A stretch of DNA of 6,530 nucleotides from an archaeon (GTDB taxonomy: Archaea; Iainarchaeota; Iainarchaeia; Iainarchaeales; Iainarchaeaceae), in the NCBI GenBank assembly GCA_024653905.1, contig JANLGZ010000020.1, positions 1 to 6,530 on the forward strand, in the 5' to 3' direction. Positions 1-5,083 of the stretch are shown here, in pieces. Under the pieces are notes generated by a model. It ran no database searches, was not told the DNA's origin, and saw only the letters and a program-made list of their open reading frames with translations. Position 1 is the first letter of the stretch. Each line of letters begins with the position of its first letter. The position numbers were made by a program, and so were the translations under genes.

Positions 1-1
1 G

Positions 2-190
2 GATGGTTTAAGCATGAGGCAATTTTGGGGTTCTTTATTGGGTCCAATAGCTTCAGTTTTAATTTGGCTAGCTTTGTTGTTTGTTGGTTTAATTCTTTAC
101 AGAAGCGGGGAACTTGTTCTTCCTATTGATGAAACAATCAGAGAAGTTACTGATGTTCCAAAAAGAAATTTCCAAAAAAGAAAGAACTAA
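2..190 (+). CDS. Small single-pass membrane protein, or C-terminal end of a larger one (possibly 5' truncated)
   Basis: The frame is open from the left edge and ends at TAA 188-190. The first ATG in frame is at 14, giving 58 residues (MRQFWGSLLG...), but codons 2-13 (D-G-L-S) are also open, so the true start may lie outside the window. From the ATG, residues about 8-29 form one hydrophobic helix (from LLGPIASVLIW to FVGLILY). An acidic stretch (PIDETIREVTD) and a very basic tail (PKRNFQKRKN) follow. The sequence before ATG 14 starts with GGATGG, which is only a weak ribosome-binding site. I do not recognise the family. The basic tail suggests the C-terminus is in the cytoplasm (inference from the positive-inside rule). 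It converges on dnaG, 36 bp away, so the two are not co-transcribed. The reading frame is reasonably sure; function is unknown. Confidence 0.6.
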   Translation, partial: DGLSMRQFWGSLLGPIASVLIWLALLFVGLILYRSGELVLPIDETIREVTDVPKRNFQKRKN

Positions 191-215
191 TTTCTATTTT
201 TAAAAAAAAGAAAAT
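191..215. terminator. Bidirectional A/T-run terminator between convergent genes
   Basis: Right after the + strand stop codon the + strand reads TTTCTATTTTT (191-201). The same interval read on the minus strand, after the dnaG stop, gives an eight-T run (complement of 202-209). The two arms are imperfectly complementary (TTTCTATTTTT against AAAAAAAAGAAAA), so a weak hairpin is possible. Archaeal RNA polymerase commonly stops at T-runs, so this 36-bp gap can serve both genes. Termination itself is inferred. Confidence 0.55.
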
Positions 216-226
216 TCAGACAACAA

Positions 227-1714
227 CTATAATGCTGTTGCCCTTACTTTATCACTGCTTTCTATTTTACCTTTTTTTGCACCGATAACAAATTTGGTTT
301 CTGCTTTTTCTGCCGCAGTCATAAGTCTTTTGGTTATTACTCCGTCAAAAATTATTGCATTTATTTTTTTCTTGGTTTTTCCAAGTTCTGTTACAAGGTC
401 TTTAACTTTAACTTCTTTAACCACTGTATTTTTTTCATCAAGAAGTTTTGCTTTCATTGAACCTTTTAATCCATCAAGAATCGGTTTGAATGTTTCTGTT
501 TCTTCTTTGGTTAAAACAGAAATAAACCTTGGTCTTCTTGCTTCTACTGCTTCTCTAAGAGGTCCCATTGGTCTTCTCATAGGTGGCCTTTCAGGTCTGT
601 CATTCCTGTTCCAGTTGTTTCTAGGAGGCCCTCTGTCCATAGGTCTTTGTTCTCCGATTATAGGTCTTCTGTCTCCGTGCATTGGAGGGCCTCTTGGAGG
701 GTTATCTCTTGAAACTCTTGGGAAACTATTTTCTCTTGGATAATTATTTTCTCTCGAATAGTTATTTTCTCTTGGATAGTTATTTTCTCTCGGGCGGTTA
801 TTTTCCCTTTGGTAATTTTGTTCTCTCGGATAATTATTTTCTCTCGGAGCACTATTTTCTTGTGAATAATTATTTCTTTGAGGTCTTTTTTCTCCGAGTT
901 CTTCGCTTGTTTCTAATTTTCTTTTTAATGATTGAAGAATTTCTTTTCTGGTTAATTCCTCAACTTCTTTTCCATCAGGTGCTTTTGCGATGAAAGCTAC
1001 TTTTGCAATCTGCACAAGTTTTCTTGCATTTAAAATTCCACCTCTGTCTCCATCCACGAATAAAGTTATTTCTTTGGTTTTGCTTAGTTCAACTATGGTT
1101 GGAGGAATATTAGAACCATTCATTCCGATTACATTTTTTATCTGATTTCTGAGCATGTTGATAACATCTGCTCTTCCTTCAACAACTATAATTTCTTTGC
1201 TTATGTCAATATCTGGACCTGCGGGTAATTTGTCTGGACCATAATCAGATATATCTGCTGCTCTTACTTTTTCTCTTAATTCGTCGCCAAGCATTTGGGT
1301 ATCAGGTTTTGATTGATCCATCATTTTTTTCAAAAGTTCCTGTGCTCTGGTTTTGATTTCGTCTCTTTTATTTGTTCTTGTGTCTTCCATGCTGATTATT
1401 TCAAATTTGGCTTCGCTTGGGCCAACCTTATCCACACTTTCAATTCCTGCTGCAAGTAAACTTGTTTCTGCCATGTCCATTGAGGAAGGAACTAATACTT
1501 CTCCTTTGGTTCTTCCCATTGCGGTTTTATGGTCAATTTCTATTCGTCCAAGTTTTCCATTTTTTTGAAGTTCTTTAAGATCCATTTCATCTCCGAGCAG
1601 ACCTTCGCTTTGTCCAAAAATTGCACCAATTATATCTGGTTTGTCAACTATGCCGTCAATTTCAAATTTTAGTTTGATAACGTATTTGACTGTGTTTACG
1701 TATGTTTTTGCCAT
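227..1714 (-). CDS. dnaG: Archaeal DnaG primase / exosome-associated TOPRIM protein, with long Arg/Asn/Pro-rich linker
   Basis: The 495-aa protein matches archaeal DnaG. The N-terminal domain (about 1-170) has the family hallmarks GQSEGLLGDEMDLKELQ and TKGEVLVPSSMDMAET. The TOPRIM domain (about 172-250) has the acidic residues E179 (IIVVEGRADV) and D221/D223 (FVDGDRGG), followed by the conserved FIAKAPDGKEVEELTRKEI. The C-terminal domain (about 396-495) ends with INAIIFDGVITKRL and KFVIGAKKGKI. Family members are known as primase-like proteins and as subunits of the archaeal RNA exosome, where they favour A-rich RNA. Residues about 275-395 form a low-complexity basic linker: nine hexapeptide repeats (consensus P-R-E-N-N-Y) and then RGPP/RPP-rich sequence. 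This makes the protein longer than the roughly 400-450 residues I expect. It is the second gene of an operon, 29 bp after the DUF167 gene, and starts at an ATG with a strong Shine-Dalgarno site. Identification is secure; the linker's role is unknown. Confidence 0.96.
   Translation of the reverse strand: MAKTYVNTVKYVIKLKFEIDGIVDKPDIIGAIFGQSEGLLGDEMDLKELQKNGKLGRIEIDHKTAMGRTKGEVLVPSSMDMAETSLLAAGIESVDKVGPSEAKFEIISMEDTRTNKRDEIKTRAQELLKKMMDQSKPDTQMLGDELREKVRAADISDYGPDKLPAGPDIDISKEIIVVEGRADVINMLRNQIKNVIGMNGSNIPPTIVELSKTKEITLFVDGDRGGILNARKLVQIAKVAFIAKAPDGKEVEELTRKEILQSLKRKLETSEELGEKRPQRNNYSQENSAPRENNYPREQNYQRENNRPRENNYPRENNYSRENNYPRENSFPRVSRDNPPRGPPMHGDRRPIIGEQRPMDRGPPRNNWNRNDRPERPPMRRPMGPLREAVEARRPRFISVLTKEETETFKPILDGLKGSMKAKLLDEKNTVVKEVKVKDLVTELGKTKKKINAIIFDGVITKRLMTAAEKAETKFVIGAKKGKIESSDKVRATAL
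720..881 (-). repeat. 18-bp tandem repeat inside dnaG encoding a P-R-E-N-N-Y hexapeptide array
   Basis: On the + strand, units start at 720, 738, 756, 774, 792, 810, 828, 846 and, degenerate, 864. The 738 and 828 copies are identical (GGATAATTATTTTCTCTC); others differ at a few positions. The unit is a multiple of three, so it encodes hexapeptides: residues about 279-332 read YSQENS, APRENN, YPREQN, YQRENN, RPRENN, YPRENN, YSRENN, YPRENS, FPRVSR. Many unit differences are synonymous (Asn AAT/AAC, Pro CCA/CCG) while Arg-Glu-Asn is kept. That suggests the peptide is under selection and the array is not a very recent expansion (inference). Confidence 0.93.
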
Positions 1715-1717
1715 TTA

Positions 1718-1726
1718 ATCATCTCC
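1718..1726 (-). promoter_or_regulatory. Shine-Dalgarno site that sets the dnaG start
   Basis: The minus strand reads AAAGGAGATGATTAAATG. The core GGAG sits 8 nt before the ATG at 1714, and GGAGATGAT differs at one base from the complement of the archaeal 16S rRNA tail (GGAGGTGAT). This supports ATG 1714 and translation of dnaG from an internal operon position. Confidence 0.75.
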
Positions 1727-1743
1727 TTTGTTGCACTTGAGAA

Positions 1744-2013
1744 TCAGAGTTTGAGTGTGTTTTGGAGTTGTTCTTGAGTTATTTCTTTGAGGAGAATTTT
1801 TTTCTTTCTGCTTTTTTCTCCGCTTTTGATTTCTATTTTGGTTTGAAACAATTTTTCAAGTTCTTGAATCAGCTCTTTATTAGCTGTTCCTTTCAATGCT
1901 TTTCCTTTCACCTTGACTCGCAAGGCTTTTGTCCATTGGTTCAGGCTAATGCCGAATTCTTTAGAATTCGGAATAACTTCCAAATCCAGTTCAATATTTT
2001 TCAATTGTTTCAA
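1744..2013 (-). CDS. DUF167 / YggU (UPF0235) family protein
   Basis: The 89-residue product matches the short alpha/beta DUF167 family (COG1872): VIPNSKEFGI, then W-ALRVKVKGKALKGTANKELI, then IEIKSGEKSRKKKILL. These correspond to the family's usual P-N-(S/A), W-LRV, A-P-GKAN-LI and I-SGE-SR-K signatures, and the length is normal. The molecular function is unsettled in all domains of life. The start is a TTG at 2013; no ATG lies in frame before the TGA stop a few codons upstream. GTGAT, matching the archaeal anti-Shine-Dalgarno sequence, lies 8 nt before the TTG. An A/T-rich element (2036-2047) centred about 27 bp upstream could be its TATA box, but it is a weak match. It leads the dnaG operon (29-bp gap), hinting at shared expression with replication or RNA-processing functions. 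The exact start is less certain than the identity. Confidence 0.88.
   Translation of the reverse strand: MKQLKNIELDLEVIPNSKEFGISLNQWTKALRVKVKGKALKGTANKELIQELEKLFQTKIEIKSGEKSRKKKILLKEITQEQLQNTLKL
1952..1971. repeat. Perfect 20-bp inverted repeat inside the DUF167 gene
   Basis: Arms CCGAATTCT (1952-1960) and AGAATTCGG (1963-1971) are exact reverse complements separated by TT. The repeat encodes the P-N-S-K-E-F-G segment, part of the conserved DUF167 signature, about 42-62 nt into the gene. As RNA it would form a 9-bp stem if the tight turn opens by a pair. It may be a coincidence of codon choice. Confidence 0.7.
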
Positions 2014-2089
2014 GTTGATTAATCACTAATAACTCAATAATTTTTTCAACTGTAAAAACACAAACCCTAATTCTTGGTTAAGTGTAATT

Positions 2090-2105
2090 AGTTCCCTTAG
2101 GAACT
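2090..2105. promoter_or_regulatory. Perfect dyad (candidate operator) directly upstream of a TATA box
   Basis: AGTTCC (2090-2095), CTTA (2096-2099) and GGAACT (2100-2105) form a perfect inverted repeat with 6-bp arms. It ends one base before the TATATATAAAA element, where the BRE that binds TFB would lie. A dimeric regulator bound here would be expected to control that promoter. The dyad is seen directly; operator function is inferred. Confidence 0.45.
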
Positions 2106-2106
2106 C

Positions 2107-2117
2107 TATATATAAAA
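2107..2117 (+). promoter_or_regulatory. Strong TATA box (TATATATAAAA), distal promoter of the hjc region
   Basis: This is the best TATA match in the window. A start site about 26 bp from its centre falls at 2138, exactly on an ATG, but that frame encodes only MLLFQV before TAA (2156-2158). A second mini-frame, MAYFPI, runs 2160-2180. The transcript could therefore be a long leader for hjc, a small RNA, or a leader-peptide RNA. A short hairpin (AACCC 2179-2183, GGGTT 2190-2194) lies downstream. It could equally be read as spare promoter strength for hjc. Confidence 0.5.
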
Positions 2118-2202
2118 CGCCAAGGAAATCTATATTAATGTTGCTTTTTCAGGTCTAAAATGGCTTATTTTCCGATTTAACCCGTTTTTGGGTTCAGTTT
2201 AG

Positions 2203-2210
2203 TATTTAAA
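2203..2210 (+). promoter_or_regulatory. Proximal TATA box of hjc (leaderless)
   Basis: TATTTAAA is centred about 25 bp before the hjc ATG at 2232. Archaeal transcription starts about 25-27 bp after the TATA centre, so the mRNA would begin at or next to the start codon. No Shine-Dalgarno sequence is present, which agrees. Confidence 0.6.
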
Positions 2211-2231
2211 TGCAGGTTTCCTTTAGTTAGA

Positions 2232-2636
2232 ATGGCTCATTACAACAAGGGTGCGAATGCAGAGCGTGAATTAATCCGCATGTTTTGGAAGGAAGGTTTT
2301 GCTGTTGCCCGAACTGCCGGTTCCGGAAAGAATGCTCTTCCAATGCCTGATCTTATAGTATTAAGCAAAACCAGAAAGATTGTAATTGAAGCTAAAGCTT
2401 GGCGTTCTGATTATTTGAATATTAATTTTGAGCAAATGGAAGAGCTTCTAAAATGGAAAGAGCTTTCTAATGCAGAGGTTTTTGTTGCCTGGAAATATCC
2501 TAATAAGGGTTGGTTTTTCATTGATCCAAAGCACTTCAATAAAGCAAAGCATTATTCTATTTCATTTTCCAAAGTCCAAAAAGTTGGGGTGGTTTTTGAT
2601 GTTTTTATCGGAAAGCAAAGCCTGCTTAAATCCTAA
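2232..2636 (+). CDS. hjc: Holliday junction resolvase, Hjc family
   Basis: The 134-aa product has the archaeal Hjc nuclease layout (restriction-endonuclease-like fold). The N-terminal signature is KGANAERELIRMFWKEGFAVARTAGSG; E11 corresponds to the first catalytic glutamate. D40 (PMPDLIVL) and E53-A-K55 (IVIEAKAW) complete the E...D...ExK metal-binding site. The later part, with NINFEQMEELLKW and the GWFFIDPKHF strand, is also family-like. Length is normal for Hjc. The enzyme acts as a dimer to cut four-way DNA junctions in recombination and fork repair. All catalytic residues are present, so it should be active. It is transcribed away from the dnaG operon across a 218-bp control region and starts at a leaderless ATG. 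The related resolvase Hje is the main alternative name. Confidence 0.94.
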   Translation: MAHYNKGANAERELIRMFWKEGFAVARTAGSGKNALPMPDLIVLSKTRKIVIEAKAWRSDYLNINFEQMEELLKWKELSNAEVFVAWKYPNKGWFFIDPKHFNKAKHYSISFSKVQKVGVVFDVFIGKQSLLKS

Positions 2637-2642
2637 CTTAGG

Positions 2643-2651
2643 TTTTAAAAA
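2643..2651 (+). promoter_or_regulatory. TATA box of the 42-aa gene (leaderless)
   Basis: TTTTAAAAA is centred about 27 bp before ATG 2674 and no Shine-Dalgarno sequence intervenes. It directly follows CCTAA-C-TTAGG (2632-2642), a small perfect palindrome containing the hjc stop codon. Spacing matches the other leaderless promoters here. Confidence 0.5.
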
Positions 2652-2673
2652 CACTCCTAGAGTTAGTTCTATT

Positions 2674-2802
2674 ATGCTTGAACTTGAATTAGTCATTAAT
2701 CAGCTTGAAAGACTGTATGAGAAAGAAAAAGGTATAAGAAAGAAAATCAATCTTGAAACCGCAATCAGTGCTTTGAAAGAATACGAAAGATTAAATCAAT
2801 AG
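2674..2802 (+). CDS. Small helical protein, 42 aa, unknown function
   Basis: ATG 2674 to TAA 2802 encodes MLELELVINQLERLYEKEKG followed by IRKKINLETAISALKEYERL and NQ. It is strongly helical with heptad-like leucines and isoleucines and many Lys/Glu: probably two amphipathic helices joined around the G-I-R-K-K turn, with no membrane segment. The open frame continues upstream through the end of hjc in another frame, but that part looks non-coding (mixed hydrophobic and basic sequence antagonistic to the hjc frame). A TATA box centred 27 bp before ATG 2674 favours this start. It lies 37 bp after hjc, so it might also be read through from it. I do not recognise the family; a small adaptor or regulator is only a guess. 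Confidence 0.62.
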   Translation: MLELELVINQLERLYEKEKGIRKKINLETAISALKEYERLNQ

Positions 2803-2810
2803 TCCTCATT

Positions 2811-2817
2811 TTTATAG
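2811..2817 (+). promoter_or_regulatory. TATA-like element before the 50-aa ORF / small RNA
   Basis: TTTATAG, within a longer T/A-rich tract (2808-2825), is centred about 24 bp before ATG 2838. It is a weaker match than the other TATA boxes and sits only a few bases after the preceding stop codon. Confidence 0.35.
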
Positions 2818-2837
2818 TTAAAAAACCTAATTTTTTT

Positions 2838-2990
2838 ATGCGTGTTGCAAAAAAAGTATTGTTTGCTAAACCACTGTTTGTGTCATTTCACTATATTTCA
2901 GAACAAAAAAAGTCTGCGGTTTTCATGGGAAACTTTTTTTTGAGGGAGTATAAGAGTTTGGGTTATGGATTTTTTCCTATAAAAAAGTAA
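2838..2990 (+). CDS. Possible 50-aa basic protein (alternatively a small RNA)
   Basis: ATG 2838 to TAA 2990 encodes a 50-residue product beginning MRVAKKVLFAKPLFVSFHYI and ending GYGFFPIKK. It is rich in Lys and aromatic residues and lacks a clear membrane helix or known motif. In favour: a leaderless-type spacing to a TATA-like element, and the frame fills the gap up to the convergent gene (5 bp away). Against: a hairpin followed by eight T residues lies inside the frame (2919-2941), which would tend to stop transcription, and the run of Phe codons partly comes from it. The interval might instead hold a roughly 100-nt RNA, or only the terminator of the 42-aa gene. I do not recognise the product. 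Confidence 0.35.
   Translation: MRVAKKVLFAKPLFVSFHYISEQKKSAVFMGNFFLREYKSLGYGFFPIKK
2919..2941 (+). terminator. Hairpin plus T8, intrinsic-terminator-like
   Basis: GTTTTC (2919-2924), loop ATG, GGAAAC (2928-2933) form a 6-bp stem (one G-T pair), followed at once by eight T residues (2934-2941). The form is that of a bacterial intrinsic terminator; T-runs also terminate in archaea. It could end transcripts from 2674 or from a start near 2838. Confidence 0.45.
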
Positions 2991-2995
2991 TATCT

Positions 2996-3649
2996 TCAAA
3001 TTACAGTTGCAACAAAAAGCATTGTAACCGCTATTAGTGCCATTATTGTCATTACAATTACGGTGTCAATTGCTAAAGGGTTTCCAAAGCTTGTAAAGAA
3101 TAAAAATGCGTCTCCTATGCCGAATAATATTCCGAGTGCGAGTAATGAATTCCCTATGAGTTTGTTTCTTCCGCCTATTCCCTTTAATCTTACTTCATCC
3201 ATGTCTATCTGAACCTGCCTTACTGCTTCTCCAAGTTCATTTAGTTTATTTTTAACACGATCATTCAATTCATTAACTTTGTTGATGTTTTCTCCAATCT
3301 GGTCCTGGAATGTTTTGCTCTGTCCAGTAATGTCTTTTTCATATTCTTTTAAATCATTTATAACCGCTTTTGTTAATTGTTGTCGTGAATCAGTTGCAGT
3401 GCTCATTGCTTCTTCCTGAATGAATTTTTTTAGAGTTGGTTTTTCTTGTTCCATTTCTTTTTGTACAATTTTTTTTATTTCTCCTTTTAAAAGTGCAAAA
3501 GTATCTGCTTGTCCTAAAAGTAAAAGTCGTTTTGCTTTGTCAGGTTCAACGCCCAAATCTTTAAGCGTGGTAATTATTTTTCCTTCGCTTTCACCTTCTC
3601 TTACCATTTTTTCGATGATTTCTATAATGCTTGTTTCTTGTTTTGCCAT
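2996..3649 (-). CDS. Coiled-coil protein with C-terminal two-helix membrane anchor
   Basis: The 217-aa product has three parts. Residues about 6-65 are a small helical module (IIEKMVREGESEGKIITTLK, then DLGVEPDKAKRLLLL and further helix), which resembles short helical domains that count E-G-x-S/D-E-x-I-I followed by L-G-V. Residues about 85-157 are a long polar, heptad-rich stretch suggesting a coiled coil. Residues 164-186 and 192-217 are hydrophobic and form a membrane hairpin that ends at the C-terminus. The bulk should therefore lie in the cytoplasm on a membrane anchor (inference). It starts only 2 nt after the stop of the upstream single-pass protein, with GGTGG 7 nt before its ATG, so the two are translationally coupled and probably work together. 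A T6 run on the minus strand (complement of 2981-2986) just after the stop is a likely terminator. I cannot assign a family or function. Confidence 0.87.
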   Translation of the reverse strand: MAKQETSIIEIIEKMVREGESEGKIITTLKDLGVEPDKAKRLLLLGQADTFALLKGEIKKIVQKEMEQEKPTLKKFIQEEAMSTATDSRQQLTKAVINDLKEYEKDITGQSKTFQDQIGENINKVNELNDRVKNKLNELGEAVRQVQIDMDEVRLKGIGGRNKLIGNSLLALGILFGIGDAFLFFTSFGNPLAIDTVIVMTIMALIAVTMLFVATVI

Positions 3650-3651
3650 TT

Positions 3652-4311
3652 TTATTCCACCATTATTGGTTGTAATAATCTTTCGTTAGTATTTGAGGAA
3701 CTCACATTAAAATAGATTGTGGTTTCGCCTTTCTGTGTAGGTAATAAGGAGTATTGTGTTTTTTCACATTTATCAGGGCCTACACTCAGAATATCTTTCT
3801 GAGACGGTTCTGAAAAAAAACCGTTTTCATGTTCTTCTTCAATTATAAACTGCTGTTCTTTTTTTGATTTGTTGCATATATCAAGCGAAAAACTGAATGT
3901 TTTTCCAAATAATATTGTTTCCGGAAAGTTTGCTTTTATTGTTGTTTCTCCTTGGGTCCTTATAGCAATTAATTTTTCAATAGTCACATGGTAAGGTGCA
4001 GTAACAATCAGAGTAACCTGATTCTGATTTAATCTATTTAGGTTCAAAAGTATTTTTTCTTTTGGCGCTAAAAATTTGATTTTGTTTAAATCAATATCCA
4101 GAGTTCCTTCTCTGTATTTTATTGAAACATCATGAATTACTCTGTCTGTTGTATTAACCAGATAAACTTCCTTTTCCCCTTCAATTTCATTAAACTCTTC
4201 CTGAATCTCTATTCCTCCAACAAAAAGGAAGAGGTAAAGTATAATTATTGCAAATATAAAGTAAATAAACAGGAATATTGTTAGTGCTTTTTTTCTTTGT
4301 TCTGGAAGCAT
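3652..4311 (-). CDS. Single-pass membrane protein with exported beta-rich (Ig-like) domains
   Basis: The 219-aa product begins with a basic N-terminus (MLPEQRKKAL) and one strong hydrophobic helix (about 9-32), without a visible cleavage site, so it is likely a signal anchor with the remainder outside. Residues about 34-115 and 120-219 each show alternating beta-strand patterns typical of Ig-like/sandwich domains. The second contains the only two cysteines (C146, C182), well placed for one disulfide, and sequons NKS and NVS; NTT lies in the first. It leads a two-gene operon with the coiled-coil hairpin protein (2-nt gap). Its TATA box overlaps the end of the GTPase gene, so it has its own leaderless promoter. 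Function is unknown; a surface or envelope role is inferred from topology. An S-layer-associated or adhesion part would be one possibility. Confidence 0.87.
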   Translation of the reverse strand: MLPEQRKKALTIFLFIYFIFAIIILYLFLFVGGIEIQEEFNEIEGEKEVYLVNTTDRVIHDVSIKYREGTLDIDLNKIKFLAPKEKILLNLNRLNQNQVTLIVTAPYHVTIEKLIAIRTQGETTIKANFPETILFGKTFSFSLDICNKSKKEQQFIIEEEHENGFFSEPSQKDILSVGPDKCEKTQYSLLPTQKGETTIYFNVSSSNTNERLLQPIMVE

Positions 4312-4333
4312 GCTTGTAGTATGTTGTTTTTTC

Positions 4334-4341
4334 TTATAAAA
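4334..4341 (-). promoter_or_regulatory. TATA box of the membrane-pair operon, overlapping the GTPase stop codon
   Basis: On the minus strand the last GTPase codons read GTTTTATAA, where TTTTATAA serves as a TATA box and ends in the TAA stop. Its centre lies about 26 bp before ATG 4311. No Shine-Dalgarno sequence is seen between them, so the transcript would be leaderless. Confidence 0.55.
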
Positions 4342-5083
4342 CTATTTTTCCCCTTTGAAAATCAGTTATTAGCAGTCTTGCAGCTTCAGTAATGTTTGGG
4401 GAACCGCCTTTTAAGAGTTTTTTGCGTTTTAATGCCAGTTTTTCCAGAAATTCTTCCCCGTTTTGCGCTTCAACCCCGTAAAAATTTTTCAATTTTTCAG
4501 GGATGCTTTTCAGCAATTCACCTGCAACTTCTATTCCTGTGCCTTCCAAATCTTCAAGGCTTTGAATATTTTTTGCTGAAAGCATTACCATTAGAATTTC
4601 ATCTTGTTCTTCTAGTGGAATAATCCCTGGGCTATCAATAAGTATTAATTTTGTGCTGATTCGCACATATTGCATTCCTTTTGTAAAACCTGCAATTGCT
4701 GCAACTCTTGAACTCTTTTTCCCTTTAAGCATATTAATTATGCTAGATTTTCCAGTGTTAGGATAACCAACAACTCCTACTTTTACTTCATTTTTGTCAG
4801 AAAGTTTTCCAATTGCTTCTCTTAGTTTTATTGTTCCTTGTTTCTTTTTTGCAGAAACAAAAACGCTTTTTACTCCGATTAGTTCTTTTTGTTTTTTCAC
4901 GTTTTCTATAGAAACAAGATCGGCTTTATTCAAAACCAAAAGTAATTTTTTCCCGCTTAATTTTATTATTCTTTCAAGATCTGCATTCCTGCTTTTAGTC
5001 GGGAATCTTGCGTCTATTATTTCCAGCAGTATATCCGCTTCGTCAACAACCTTTTTCACTATCTGCAAAAAACCTTTTTTCAT
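4334..5083 (-). CDS. Circularly permuted GTPase, YlqF/RbgA-like (COG1161 type), probable ribosome assembly factor
   Basis: The 249-aa product has the GTPase motifs in permuted order: G4 NKAD (52-55), G5 SAK (77-79), G1 GYPNTGKSS (106-114), G2 around T134 (GFTKG) and G3 DSPG (150-153). The early DAR-P motif (D24-A25-R26, IDARFP) is also diagnostic. The C-terminal part (about 205-247) ends with AARLLITDFQRGKI, like the RNA-binding tail of YlqF. Bacterial RbgA/YlqF helps mature the large ribosomal subunit; the same role in this archaeon is inferred. It should bind GTP, as all motifs are intact. The ATG overlaps the TGA of the upstream membrane-protein gene by 4 bp (ATGA), with a G-rich tract (GGGGGTTGTG) just before it. 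It is the third gene of the pth2 operon, supporting a translation-related job. The exact archaeal subfamily is not certain. Confidence 0.92.
   Translation of the reverse strand: MKKGFLQIVKKVVDEADILLEIIDARFPTKSRNADLERIIKLSGKKLLLVLNKADLVSIENVKKQKELIGVKSVFVSAKKKQGTIKLREAIGKLSDKNEVKVGVVGYPNTGKSSIINMLKGKKSSRVAAIAGFTKGMQYVRISTKLILIDSPGIIPLEEQDEILMVMLSAKNIQSLEDLEGTGIEVAGELLKSIPEKLKNFYGVEAQNGEEFLEKLALKRKKLLKGGSPNITEAARLLITDFQRGKIVL

Noticed and set aside
720..881. Tandem repeats as a CRISPR array
   Set aside because: Units are 18 bp with no spacers, in frame with dnaG and encoding a regular hexapeptide.
294..993. Long open frames on the + strand opposite dnaG and a second minus-strand frame at 658-852
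   Set aside because: They mirror the low-complexity repeat and dnaG codon bias; the dnaG frame has clear family motifs throughout, so these are shadows.
2096..2642. CTTAGG shared upstream of two TATA boxes (2096-2101 and 2637-2642) as a common regulatory motif
   Set aside because: Six bases, with different distances to the TATA boxes; the second copy includes part of the hjc end, so chance is likely.
2470..2673. Upstream extension of the 42-aa gene overlapping hjc
   Set aside because: It lies in another frame within the conserved hjc sequence; a TATA box 27 bp before ATG 2674 gives a better start.
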